The notes under the pieces were generated by a model. The model saw only the letters and a program-made list of their open reading frames with translations. It was not told where the DNA came from and ran no database searches. Source: Anaerobacillus alkalidiazotrophicus (GTDB lineage: Bacteria > Bacillota > Bacilli > Bacillales_H > Anaerobacillaceae). Taken from it: a DNA stretch of 64,000 bases. Numbering within the stretch: position 1 is the stretch's first letter; every line of letters starts with the position of its first letter. Shown one piece after another: positions 54,075 through 61,964 of the stretch. Location of the stretch: contig NZ_MLQS01000017.1 of NCBI RefSeq assembly GCF_001866055.1, forward strand, positions 460,177-524,176, in the 5' to 3' direction. Both the position numbers and the translations under genes were made by a program.

Positions 54075-54530
54075 TTAATTTGCTGGTGGATAAGGTGTAG
54101 GGGTAGGTGGAGCATATTTTGAATATTCACCATCAATAAAGTCACGAATTTCTTGAAGGGGTACACCTTGTTCATGTAATTTTTGCACATCCAGTGCAAT
54201 TTCTATACAAATCCCTCAGCCAGCGCCGTGATCATCATAAACAAGCAAATCATTGGTACTGTGTTCACTTGAAATAAAACATTCCTTAACATTCTTATGA
54301 TTAAATGGTTCAACAAAACAGTTGCAATAGCATGGAATATATTCAAGGATTCCTTCCTCAGCTTCAACGGCATATTCATAAGCAGCCATTGCACCAGGAT
54401 AAGTTGCATTTAATACATATTCAGGAAAGTTGTTAGGATTAGCTTCTTCATTTGTAGCATTACATGCTACTAAAATTAGTAGGAGAAAAGTTGCTAGAAA
54501 GTAAAAACGTTTAGTAAATGATTTTCCCAT
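54075..54530 (-). CDS. Probable selenoprotein: PCYC-motif lipoprotein with in-frame TGA (Sec105)
   Basis: 151 residues if TGA at 54218-54216 is read as selenocysteine; without readthrough it ends after 104. Start ATG 54530 after GAGAGTGA. Lipobox LVAC (Cys23). IPCYCNCF at residues 65-72 is the hallmark of the PCYCGC-motif lipoprotein family, followed by NVKECF (Cys84). The next conserved block in relatives reads DDHG-x-x-C-G-(I/V)-C; here it is DDHGAG-TGA-GIC, so the TGA replaces that cysteine and makes U-x-x-C with Cys108. The frame then continues intact for 46 codons of family-like sequence (EIALDVQKLHEQGV, IRDFIDGEYSKY, proline-rich end) to TAA. A SECIS-like hairpin follows the TGA. Alternative: a fresh nonsense mutation. 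Family function unknown; redox or metal handling is inferred. Confidence 0.82.
54175..54209 (-). promoter_or_regulatory. Bacterial SECIS-like element after the TGA
   Basis: On the minus strand, TTGCAC (54199-54194) and GTGCAA (54188-54183) form a perfect 6-bp stem with loop TGGAT, G in second place. Sixteen bases separate the TGA from the stem and 22 from the loop. A lower stem TGTA/TACA (54209-54206 with 54178-54175) closes an internal loop. This meets the published bSECIS criteria as I recall them (loop 16-37 nt after UGA, G in the first two loop bases). Confidence 0.75.
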
Positions 54531-54539
54531 GTATTTCAC

Positions 54540-54879
54540 TCTCTTTTCTGTGAAAAATTATACAGTTTATTATACAATTAATTATTATGATAAAATGTAT
54601 AAAAGCTCACATATTTACGATATTTTCATAGAGATAAAAAAGTATGTATTTCAAATCTGTTTCTGAATTAGAATAATGTACATAATACATTGGTAATATT
54701 ATCCTCTTTTTAAAAAGTAAAAAGTATCATTCGCATCATTGTTTTTATAATAATACGCTTTTAGAGTTCTAAATTCAATTCTATCGCCTAAACTAATATA
54801 GGAGTCTTTGTCCTCATTTTTAAAAAATACATTTTAAAATTTAAGACAAACTATTGAAATCGCACATAGAATTTAAATT
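54540..54879. other. AT-rich intergenic region
   Basis: 340 bases upstream of the selenoprotein gene, presumably holding its promoter on the minus strand. I see no gene, hairpin terminator or known operator in it. Confidence 0.5.
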
Positions 54880-55094
54880 TTTATCCCACTCTTAATGGGC
54901 AGTAAGACCCCCACCTCAAAACTTAAGAAAATCGAGAAGTTTAGGTGGGGGATTAACTGCCCCTAAAGGTCCGATATAGAATAACTTTCATCAGTGAAGC
55001 TGATGATTAGTTATTCTTATGCCCGTGGTATAAGTTGAACTAACAATCAGTGGGGGATGAAGGAAAACCCCCACTGATTGAAGTTCAGCTTTAT
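54880..55094 (+). mobile_element. TTTAT-flanked IS200/IS605-type non-coding element, copy 6 (full length)
   Basis: After TTTAT 54880-54884, the same three-hairpin order as at 47534 with only a few changes (CTTAATGGGCA at the left end, GGGGGATTAACTGCCCC). The right end is TTCAGCTTTAT, ending at 55094. Near-identity to the copy at 47534 over its whole length indicates recent mobility. Confidence 0.8.
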
Positions 55095-55188
55095 ACGTTT
55101 CAAAAGCAGATTCGAAGAAGGTCACCGTAGTAAATATATAATCTTAAGTATTACTAAACGTAGGCTACTAAGAAGGGGAGGATAAAAA

Positions 55189-56445
55189 GTGAGAAAGCTT
55201 TTTTGGGGAATCTTCATTATTTATTTGCTATATGCTGTATCCATATCTACATATTTATTTACAGTAAATACGCCTTTACCTGAACATTATGTAGGAACAG
55301 AAGCAGATCCACTTACTTTCATGGATGAAGAACAATATCAATTATCATCACAGTTTTCAAAATGGAGAAATGTTATCTATTTTATCAACTTACCATTTGA
55401 ATGGCTCATTTATTTATTTGTTTTATTGTTTGGTCTGTCCCAGTTTTTTGCTCGATGGTCAGAGCGGGTAATTAGGTATCGTTTTTTACAAACGACACTA
55501 TATGTGATTCTTTTATCTACCTTTAGTTGGATTGTTACGTTTCCGATTAACTATTTTTCATATACTTTAAGCAAGAAGTATGGAATTTCCATTCAAGCTT
55601 TTCAGAGCTGGATGAAAGATCAATTAATTACCTTTTGGGTAGAAGCTGTTATCTTAACAATTGTTGCTTATGTCATTATGCATATTATTTCAAAGTGGCC
55701 TAAAAAGTGGTGGTTATATACTTGGCTCTTATCTATTCCATTTACGTTGTTCTTAATGTTTATTCAACCTGTAGTTATTGATCCGTTATATCACGAGTTT
55801 TATCAAATAAAAGATAAGGAGCTTGAACAAGAAATATTATTATTAGCAAAGGAAGCTGATATTCCTGCTGATAGAGTGTATGAAGTGAATATGGCTGATA
55901 AAACGAATGCCCTTAATGCCTATGTAACAGGGATTGGTAGTAATCTACGAATCGTATTGTGGGACACGACATTAGAGCGATTAAATAAAGAAGAAGTATT
56001 GTTTGTGATGGCACATGAAATGGGGCATTATGATCTAAATCACTTGCCATTGCTATTAATAGGAATGATTGCAGCTAGCTTTGTTGGCCTTTATGTAACA
56101 AGCAAGTTTTATTCATTAATAATTAACAATTTTGGAAAGCGACTTAAAATTAAACCCGATAACATAGCAGCTTTACCAATTATCCTTTTAATCCTATCAT
56201 TACTAAGTTTTGTTGTAAGTCCAGTAAGTAATGCTATTTCGAGGGTTTATGAATACCAATCAGATCGTTATGCAATAGATTTAACGAACGATCCAGATGC
56301 AGCTGTTGCGACATTTCATAAATTATCAGTGGAAGGTCTATCAGACGTAAATCCACCAACTATAGTGAAGATTTTTCGTTATACGCATCCACCAATGGTT
56401 GAGAGGATTACACATATAAGGGAATATAGTAAAACTATAGAATAA
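55189..56445 (+). CDS. M48-family membrane metalloprotease
   Basis: Ste24/CAAX-protease-like zinc endopeptidase, 418 residues from GTG 55189 after GGGGAGGA. Five or more membrane helices. Zinc motif VMAHEMGHYDLNH near residue 275 and downstream Glu-containing YEYQSDRYAID near 355. NALNAYVTGIGSNLRIVLWDT is the conserved substrate-binding strand. Likely acts in membrane protein quality control; no prenyl substrates are expected in bacteria. Confidence 0.92.
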   Translation: MRKLFWGIFIIYLLYAVSISTYLFTVNTPLPEHYVGTEADPLTFMDEEQYQLSSQFSKWRNVIYFINLPFEWLIYLFVLLFGLSQFFARWSERVIRYRFLQTTLYVILLSTFSWIVTFPINYFSYTLSKKYGISIQAFQSWMKDQLITFWVEAVILTIVAYVIMHIISKWPKKWWLYTWLLSIPFTLFLMFIQPVVIDPLYHEFYQIKDKELEQEILLLAKEADIPADRVYEVNMADKTNALNAYVTGIGSNLRIVLWDTTLERLNKEEVLFVMAHEMGHYDLNHLPLLLIGMIAASFVGLYVTSKFYSLIINNFGKRLKIKPDNIAALPIILLILSLLSFVVSPVSNAISRVYEYQSDRYAIDLTNDPDAAVATFHKLSVEGLSDVNPPTIVKIFRYTHPPMVERITHIREYSKTIE

Positions 56446-56494
56446 GAAAACGGAGTATCTATGTTTAAACGTATATAGATACTCCGTTTTCTTA
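56446..56494. terminator. Bidirectional terminator
   Basis: AAACGGAGTATCTAT and ATAGATACTCCGTTT, perfect arms, A-run and T-run on either side. Serves the convergent M48 and EamA genes. Confidence 0.9.
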
Positions 56495-56504
56495 TAGTAA
56501 AATT

Positions 56505-57422
56505 TTAGGCAGTTGTTTGCCCTTGTTGAAAAGTTTTTTTGTGTTTTTGATCTTTGGTAGAATCTGAAACGACTATAACTCCAAGTAAAACAGAGGAAAT
56601 TCCTATCAATTGCCACATAGTTAATAGATCGCCGAACATAAATATTCCAATACATGCAGCAACAACAGGTTCGATGGTGGCTGTGATTGAGGCTTTACTT
56701 GTTTCAACTTTATTAAGTCCTTTCGTATAAAGTAAATAAGCTAAAACAGTAGGGAAAAATCCTAAACTAATACCGTTACTCCAGAAAGAAGTAGTATGAA
56801 ATATATTTTCTATATTCCACAATCCGCTAAACGGTAGCAAAGCGATTGCTGCAAATATAAACGTGTAAGCAGTGACGGTTTGAGAGTTGTACTTTTTTAA
56901 TGCATATCTACAAAATATGCTATATAAAGCATAGGTTAACCCAGATCCAAGCCCAACAATTACTCCATATAAACTAACTTTGGAATTTTCAAGTGGAAAT
57001 AAACCTATTACAAAAATACAGCCAACAAGTGTAAGTAAAAGAGAGAAAAGTTTTCTTGTTGTAAGCCATTCATTAAACAAAATTCTTGATAAAATAGTTA
57101 CGAAAGCAGGACCTGTATAAAGTAATATAGCTGCTACGGATAGAGAAGTTTCCTGGATCGCAGTAAAAAAGCACCAATTAAAAAATACGATAGAAAATAT
57201 ACCTGTTCCAACAAAGTACTTATAATCTTGTTTATGGATTTTTAATAAAGTAGGGTTTGTTATAAGTAGATATAGAATTAAAATAATGGCTGCACAAGAT
57301 ACACGAACTGTTACTACTTGAAGTGGTGTGAGTCCCAAAGTATATAAACCTTGTACAAAAATACCAATTGTTCCCCATAAAGAAGCCCCGATAATGATTA
57401 ATAAATAATTCCACTTTTCCAT
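56505..57422 (-). CDS. EamA/DMT-family transporter
   Basis: 305 residues from ATG 57422, after AGAGGTG. Ten hydrophobic segments in two EamA repeats (about 5-137 and 150-288); the repeat motif GASLWGTIGIF is at the start and NKVETSKASITATIEPVVAACIGIFMFGD near 250, the standard EamA block. Exports or imports small metabolites; substrate unknown. Single gene. Confidence 0.88.
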   Translation of the reverse strand: MEKWNYLLIIIGASLWGTIGIFVQGLYTLGLTPLQVVTVRVSCAAIILILYLLITNPTLLKIHKQDYKYFVGTGIFSIVFFNWCFFTAIQETSLSVAAILLYTGPAFVTILSRILFNEWLTTRKLFSLLLTLVGCIFVIGLFPLENSKVSLYGVIVGLGSGLTYALYSIFCRYALKKYNSQTVTAYTFIFAAIALLPFSGLWNIENIFHTTSFWSNGISLGFFPTVLAYLLYTKGLNKVETSKASITATIEPVVAACIGIFMFGDLLTMWQLIGISSVLLGVIVVSDSTKDQKHKKTFQQGQTTA

Positions 57423-57480
57423 TAAAACACCTCTGACTAAAAAGTGTATCACTAAGTGTGAGTAATACCAATATATTTTT

Positions 57481-57516
57481 GCACTGAGAAAAGTACAAGC
57501 GACGAAGCTAGACAGC
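57481..57516. repeat. Minimal copy of the GC-rich intergenic repeat, reverse orientation
   Basis: On the minus strand it reads CTGTCTAGCTTCGTCGCTTG then TACTTTTCTCAGTGC: the left tip (CTGTCTAGC) joined directly to the right tip (GCTTGCGCTTTTCTTCTGC in the full copy at 16546). The body is missing. Confidence 0.5.
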
Positions 57517-57544
57517 TATTAAAATAAGTGGTCTATAAGTATAT

Positions 57545-57582
57545 AAATATAAAAGAACAGATCATTTAGCATGATCTGTTCT
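57545..57582 (-). terminator. Terminator after the radical SAM gene
   Basis: On the minus strand AGAACAGATCA and TGATCTGTTCT, 7-nt loop, then TTTATATTT. Confidence 0.75.
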
Positions 57583-57590
57583 AGCTTATC

Positions 57591-59351
57591 TTATTTTTTT
57601 AGGATAGCACCTATTTCCGGTAAAATAAACGGGTAGGCTTTTTGCATTTTAGGATCAAAATAAGTAATGAGAAGAGTCTTACTTATTATAACTTCTTTTG
57701 ATTTGAAATAATGTTTTATGTTAAAAGGAAGAACTTCGATCATCGTGTGCTTATGCAAATCCTTCACAGAAAGTTGTAGGTCACTAAATGAAGCAGAGAC
57801 TTGTTGACTATTTTCTGCAACGTATTCTAGAAGATTTGCTTGTTCCCCTTTTGTTAATGTGAAATCCCACCATGTTTTTCGGGGTTTATGTTTATGATTT
57901 AAGAAAAAGTCATAAATCATTATTCCTTTAATTATTTCGAAGTTATTTGTTGCTCTTTGTTGTAAAAACTGCTGAATTCGTAAAAATAAATCTTCGAGTT
58001 GATGTCCAATTTTTGACCAACCTTGTTTGTCCCAATAGTCTCCAAATTCTTGGAAAAAATCAAAAGCAGTTGGGAATTCATGTTCTACTAAGAATTCAAT
58101 GGTATGATCCATCCGGTGAGCATTCCAATATTTTTCTAAAATATCTTCAACTCGTTTGATGCGAATTATTTCAGAGAAAGATAACACATCATTCTGCAAA
58201 ATTTCATATGGTGAATGATCCATAAAAACATAGCCATACTGTGTTGCCTGTTTTCTTAAACCAGTTCCCCGAAGCATCTTTAAAAAGCCTAATTGCAGCT
58301 CTTCAGGCCGCATAGCAAATACATCGTTGAAAGTTTTTTTGAATGAAATATAATCCTCTTCTGGAAGTCCCGCAATCAAATCTAGGTGTTGATCAATTTT
58401 ATTACCTTCTTTGACCATATTTACGGTTCTTGAAAGTTTCTCGAAGTTTTGTCTACGGTTTACTAGTTCGTTTGTTGCATCGTTTGTCGATTGTATACCA
58501 ATTTCAAAACGAAAAACTCCAGATGGGGCGTGAGTATTTAGAAATTCCAGCACTTCAGGTCGCATGATATCAGCTGTTATTTCAAATTGAAAAACACAGC
58601 CTTGGTGATTATCAATCAAAAATTGAAAAATTTCTAATGCGTAGTCTCGCTTAATGTTAAAGGTCCGATCGATAAATTTAATAATTTTGGCACCGTTGTT
58701 AATTAAATATAATAAATCTTCTTTTACTCTCTCGATATCAAAGTAACGGACTCCTACTTCTATTGATGATAAACAAAAGGAACAACTAAAAGGGCAACCT
58801 CGGCTTGTTTCAAAATAAATAATTCGTTTCTTTATATCTTCTTTGTCCTCTAGAAATCGGTAGGCAGTAGGTATCGTTTCTAATTTCATATTTGGACGTG
58901 GTGGGTTTACAATCACTTCATTATCTTTTCGGTAAGTTGCCCCAAATACTAGATGATACTTCTGTTCTCCACAAATTTCATCTAATAGATGTTTAAATGT
59001 TTCTTCTCCTTCGTTAGATACGATGAAGTCGACTTCTGGGATTCTGTCCATCCAATAAGGAACATCAAAAGAGACTTCTGGTCCCCCCAAGATAATTCTT
59101 AATGAGGGCTTAACTCTTTTTAACATTTTTATAATTTCGATCGTTTTTTCAATGTTCCAAATGTAACAACTGAAGCCGATGACATCAGCATTTTTTTCGT
59201 AAAGATCTGATAATATGTTTAAACTTGGATCCTTAATAGTGTATTCTTTTATTTCAACTTCATATTCAGGCTCAGCGTAAGCCTTTAATAGTCGAAGAGA
59301 AAGTGCGGTATGAATAAACTTTGCATTTAATGTTGTTAATACAATTTTCAA
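57591..59351 (-). CDS. B12-binding-domain radical SAM protein
   Basis: 586 residues from TTG 59351, seven bases after GAGGGA. N-terminal cobalamin-binding-like Rossmann domain (about 1-140; IGFSCYIWN, ILGGPEVSFD). Radical SAM domain with cluster motif RGCPFSCSFCLSS (C-x3-C-x2-C) near residue 185, and glycine-rich SAM motifs after it. The C-terminal third (about 410-580) corresponds to a domain found in this family in Firmicutes. Catalyses an unknown radical reaction, possibly methylation or tRNA/cofactor modification. Not linked to obvious partner genes here. Confidence 0.87.
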   Translation of the reverse strand: MKIVLTTLNAKFIHTALSLRLLKAYAEPEYEVEIKEYTIKDPSLNILSDLYEKNADVIGFSCYIWNIEKTIEIIKMLKRVKPSLRIILGGPEVSFDVPYWMDRIPEVDFIVSNEGEETFKHLLDEICGEQKYHLVFGATYRKDNEVIVNPPRPNMKLETIPTAYRFLEDKEDIKKRIIYFETSRGCPFSCSFCLSSIEVGVRYFDIERVKEDLLYLINNGAKIIKFIDRTFNIKRDYALEIFQFLIDNHQGCVFQFEITADIMRPEVLEFLNTHAPSGVFRFEIGIQSTNDATNELVNRRQNFEKLSRTVNMVKEGNKIDQHLDLIAGLPEEDYISFKKTFNDVFAMRPEELQLGFLKMLRGTGLRKQATQYGYVFMDHSPYEILQNDVLSFSEIIRIKRVEDILEKYWNAHRMDHTIEFLVEHEFPTAFDFFQEFGDYWDKQGWSKIGHQLEDLFLRIQQFLQQRATNNFEIIKGIMIYDFFLNHKHKPRKTWWDFTLTKGEQANLLEYVAENSQQVSASFSDLQLSVKDLHKHTMIEVLPFNIKHYFKSKEVIISKTLLITYFDPKMQKAYPFILPEIGAILKK

Positions 59352-59532
59352 ATATAATCCCTCAATTTCTAAGATATTAAGCACTATCGTATTTTAACAT
59401 AAATATTATAAATTATTTGTATATAATCATCATCATTTCCACGAATCCCACCAAATAACAAAAAAAATGAAAATATTGGTTTTTGTTGTATAATTGAAGT
59501 TAGATTTATGTAATTGAGGGAGATAAATATTA

Positions 59533-59736
59533 ATGAAAAATCTAAAATTGATATTATTAATTTTAACTTTTTTGTTTCAAGCGATTGCTATTGTTTTCTT
59601 TTTTATTAATATTGTTGTTGCTCTGTATTTAATTGCTCTAAATGTACTGTGCGCAATATCGTTAATTGTAGTAATAATAAAGGAAAGAATAAAAGAAAAA
59701 AGAGAGGAAGATGACGATGATTATCGCAACTACTGA
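59533..59736 (+). CDS. Small membrane protein upstream of ybjQ
   Basis: 67 residues, ATG 59533 after GAGGGAG. Two hydrophobic segments (about 4-25 and 28-48) and an acidic/basic C-terminal tail (KERIKEKREEDDDDYRNY). Overlaps the YbjQ-family gene by 20 bases, implying coupled translation. No family recognised. Confidence 0.68.
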   Translation: MKNLKLILLILTFLFQAIAIVFFFINIVVALYLIALNVLCAISLIVVIIKERIKEKREEDDDDYRNY

Positions 59737-60031
59737 ACAAATCCCAGGTAAAGAGGTAATTGCTTACAAAGGCTTTGTGAAAGGAAGTACTATTCAAGCG
59801 AAGCATATAGGTAGTGATATTTTAGCTGGTCTTAAAAACATTGTGGGTGGTGAGATTAAGGAATATTCAGATATGATGGATAAAGCAAGAAAGATTGCTA
59901 TTAGTAGAATGGTAAAAGATGCAGAGGAACTAGGGGCGAATGCCATTATTGGTGTGCGTTTACAAACTTCAGGAGTAATGAATAGCGCTTCTGAGATTGT
60001 TGCATACGGAACAGCGGTTGTTGTTCAATAA
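59717..60031 (+). CDS. YbjQ-family protein (UPF0145)
   Basis: 104 residues from ATG 59717 (GAGAGGAAG nine bases upstream); ATG 59711 is a close alternative. Family blocks: TTEQIPGKEVIAYKGFV at the N-terminus, GEIKEYSDMMDKARKIAISRM and EELGANAIIGVRL. Members form pentameric rings, sometimes labelled heavy-metal-binding, but function is not established. Coupled to the upstream membrane protein, so the ring may be membrane-tethered in a complex; that is speculation. Confidence 0.88.
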   Translation: MIIATTEQIPGKEVIAYKGFVKGSTIQAKHIGSDILAGLKNIVGGEIKEYSDMMDKARKIAISRMVKDAEELGANAIIGVRLQTSGVMNSASEIVAYGTAVVVQ

Positions 60032-60046
60032 AGATACGGAAAATTT

Positions 60047-60084
60047 TTCGAATGGCATTTGTGGTATTCACAAATGCCATTCGT
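60047..60084. terminator. Convergent hairpin between ybjQ and GNAT genes
   Basis: CGAATGGCATTTGTG and CACAAATGCCATTCG, perfect 15-bp arms, GTATT loop. The right arm lies in the last codons of the acetyltransferase gene. A short T-run is absent, so termination strength is uncertain. Confidence 0.6.
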
Positions 60085-60637
60085 AATCTAAAAACTTCCC
60101 CATAATTATTAAGTCGTCATATCTACCGTTTCCCAGCTTTACTTGATTTACTAGTCTTCCTTCTTCAATAAATCCAAGTGATTTGTATAAGAGAATAGCA
60201 CTTTTGTTAGAGGCTAAAACTTCCAAACAAAGTTTTTCTAATAAAGGATTATAATCAGCCCATTCAATTAAAGTTGAAAGGAGTGCTTTACCTACCCCGG
60301 TCCCTCGAAAATCTTTTTTAACAATGATTCCAATCGAACCATGATGTTGATATTTTTGTAATGTCCCCCCCTGAAAGGTTAACATACCAATAATCTGTCT
60401 ATTGTACTCAGCTACAATTAGGCAACTTCTTGGATCATCATTGTAAAAATATATAGACTCTTTTTGTTTTTCTTCATTAAGATAAAATTCTTCAATAGTA
60501 GCGACTAACGTATCATTTTCACTAATAACCTCATAACTTAATTGACATAGAGGTCTTGCATCTGTTGGACTTGCTGATCGAAGAAGTATCCTATGTCCAT
60601 TTTTTGAGATAAATTTATAAGGGATGATAACGCTCAT
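60068..60637 (-). CDS. GNAT-family N-acetyltransferase
   Basis: 189 residues. Acetyl-CoA-dependent acetyltransferase. The pyrophosphate-binding motif GIIVKKDFRGTGVGKALLSTLIEWA is near residue 98, preceded by MLTFQGG and followed by LEVLASNKSAILLYKSLGFIEEGR, the standard motifs A and B. Substrate unknown; the RimJ/YhhY-like layout suits a small-molecule or protein N-terminus target. The site before ATG 60637 is weak. Confidence 0.88.
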   Translation of the reverse strand: MSVIIPYKFISKNGHRILLRSASPTDARPLCQLSYEVISENDTLVATIEEFYLNEEKQKESIYFYNDDPRSCLIVAEYNRQIIGMLTFQGGTLQKYQHHGSIGIIVKKDFRGTGVGKALLSTLIEWADYNPLLEKLCLEVLASNKSAILLYKSLGFIEEGRLVNQVKLGNGRYDDLIIMGKFLDYEWHL

Positions 60638-60782
60638 CTTTTTTCACTCATTTCATATTTTATCATTAGTAATATATGAAGGTGTTTAGGTTCGTGTTCC
60701 ACATTAAAAAAGTAAGAAATAGAACTATTTAATAAAAAATGACCTATGTCGCTAAAACGCTTTAAAGTAACAAATTTTTTTG

Positions 60783-60811
60783 TTTACAATGCAAAAATAA
60801 TATAATATTAT
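60783..60811 (+). promoter_or_regulatory. Candidate promoter of the ABC importer operon
   Basis: TTTACA (60783-60788) and TATTAT (60806-60811), 17-bp spacing. The -10 lies in a long AT palindrome (AATATAATATTATATT). No T-box or trp-type leader is present. Confidence 0.5.
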
Positions 60812-60849
60812 ATTATTTAAATATTTTAAATTTTCAGGGGGACTTAACT

Positions 60850-61848
60850 ATGAAGAAACAAATGATTAGTAGTTTTGCAATGTTATTATTGGCAATTTTT
60901 GCTCTTGTCGCTTGTGGTTCAAATGAACAATCGCAAGAAGAGAACGAAGTTAAACAAATAAAAATTGGAGCAACTCAAATTGTTGAGCATCCATCATTAG
61001 ATGCAGCTTTTGAAGGTTTTAAAGCAGCGCTTGATGATAATGGTTTTGTTGAAGGAGAGAACGTTACTTACGACTTCCAAAGTGCACAAGGCGATCAAAA
61101 TAATGTCGCAACAATTTCTAACCAATTTGTTGCCAATCAAGTAGATCTTATCTTTACAAACTCTACACCGAGTACATTAGGTGCGTTAAATGCAACGAAC
61201 GAAATTCCTATCGTATTTGCTTCTGTGTCTAATCCAGTTGGCGCAGGTATTGTTGAAGCATTAGATCAACCTGGAGAAAATATTACTGGTGTTATTGATT
61301 TACATCCTGAATTTACGAAAAGAACGATCGAATTTATTGATACAAATTTTGAAGGTGCAAAAGTTGGATATATTTATAATTCTGGTGAAGCGAACTCAGT
61401 TTCTCAATTAGAAGCAATTAAAGAAGCATTAGAAGGATCAAGTCTTACATTAGTAGAAAGAACTGTTGCTACATCTGCTGAAGTACAGCAAGCAGCTGAT
61501 TCTCTAGTTGGTAATGTTGATGTGTTTTTAATGACAACTGATAATACAGTTGTTCAGGGCTTAGGTTCTTTAGTTGGTACTGCTAATGACTATGGTATAC
61601 CATTAATCGTTGGTGATCCTGAATCCCTTGATGCAGGTGGTTTTGTCACATATGGTGTTGATTTCTTTTCGATTGGATACCGAGCAGGTGAAATGGCTGC
61701 AGCAATTTTAAAAGGAGAAAAAGTACCTTCTGAAATGAATGTTGAAATACCACCTGAATTATCATTATTAATTAATAAGAGTGCAGCAGAAGCTCAAGAT
61801 GTTGAATGGAATGCCGAGTGGGATGAAATTGCTAAAATTTTAGAGTAA
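60850..61848 (+). CDS. ABC transporter substrate-binding lipoprotein, TrpX-like
   Basis: 332 residues. Lipobox LVAC (Cys22). Belongs to the ABC_sub_bind family (KIGATQIVEHPSLDAAFEGFKAAL, FVANQVDLIFTNSTPST, GENITGVIDL, GVDFFSIGYRAGEMAAAIL). In streptococci a TrpXYZ importer of this type carries tryptophan; others carry unknown ligands. Forms an operon with the permease and ATPase downstream. ATG after CAGGGGGA. Confidence 0.88.
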   Translation: MKKQMISSFAMLLLAIFALVACGSNEQSQEENEVKQIKIGATQIVEHPSLDAAFEGFKAALDDNGFVEGENVTYDFQSAQGDQNNVATISNQFVANQVDLIFTNSTPSTLGALNATNEIPIVFASVSNPVGAGIVEALDQPGENITGVIDLHPEFTKRTIEFIDTNFEGAKVGYIYNSGEANSVSQLEAIKEALEGSSLTLVERTVATSAEVQQAADSLVGNVDVFLMTTDNTVVQGLGSLVGTANDYGIPLIVGDPESLDAGGFVTYGVDFFSIGYRAGEMAAAILKGEKVPSEMNVEIPPELSLLINKSAAEAQDVEWNAEWDEIAKILE

Positions 61849-61887
61849 TAATTGTTGGTGGAAATTTGAATAATTTATTAGTTTAGG

Positions 61888-61925
61888 TGTCATGTGGTCA
61901 GACATTACTGACTACATGACATTTT
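61888..61925 (+). promoter_or_regulatory. Intercistronic hairpin between binding protein and permease
   Basis: TGTCATGTGGTCA and TGACTACATGACA (one G-U pair), then TTTTAAAT. A leaky terminator or 3'-end stabiliser that would leave the binding protein in excess. Confidence 0.65.
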
Positions 61926-61964
61926 AAATAAGTATGTGACTTATAATTAGGAAGGATGAGTTTT

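Noticed and set aside
54203..54409. 68-residue minus-strand frame over the selenoprotein gene
   Set aside because: It is a different frame from the lipoprotein, has no ribosome binding site and no family features; the TGA-readthrough frame explains the region.
54216..54539. Reading the PCYC gene as a complete 107-residue protein or as a simple pseudogene
   Set aside because: The same frame continues for 46 family-like codons with no second lesion and a SECIS-like hairpin is in place; a recent nonsense mutation remains the main alternative.
60660..60849. T-box or trp leader before the TrpX-like operon
   Set aside because: Only about 190 AT-rich bases, no T-box AGGGTGGNACCGCG-type sequence and no matching terminator/antiterminator pair.
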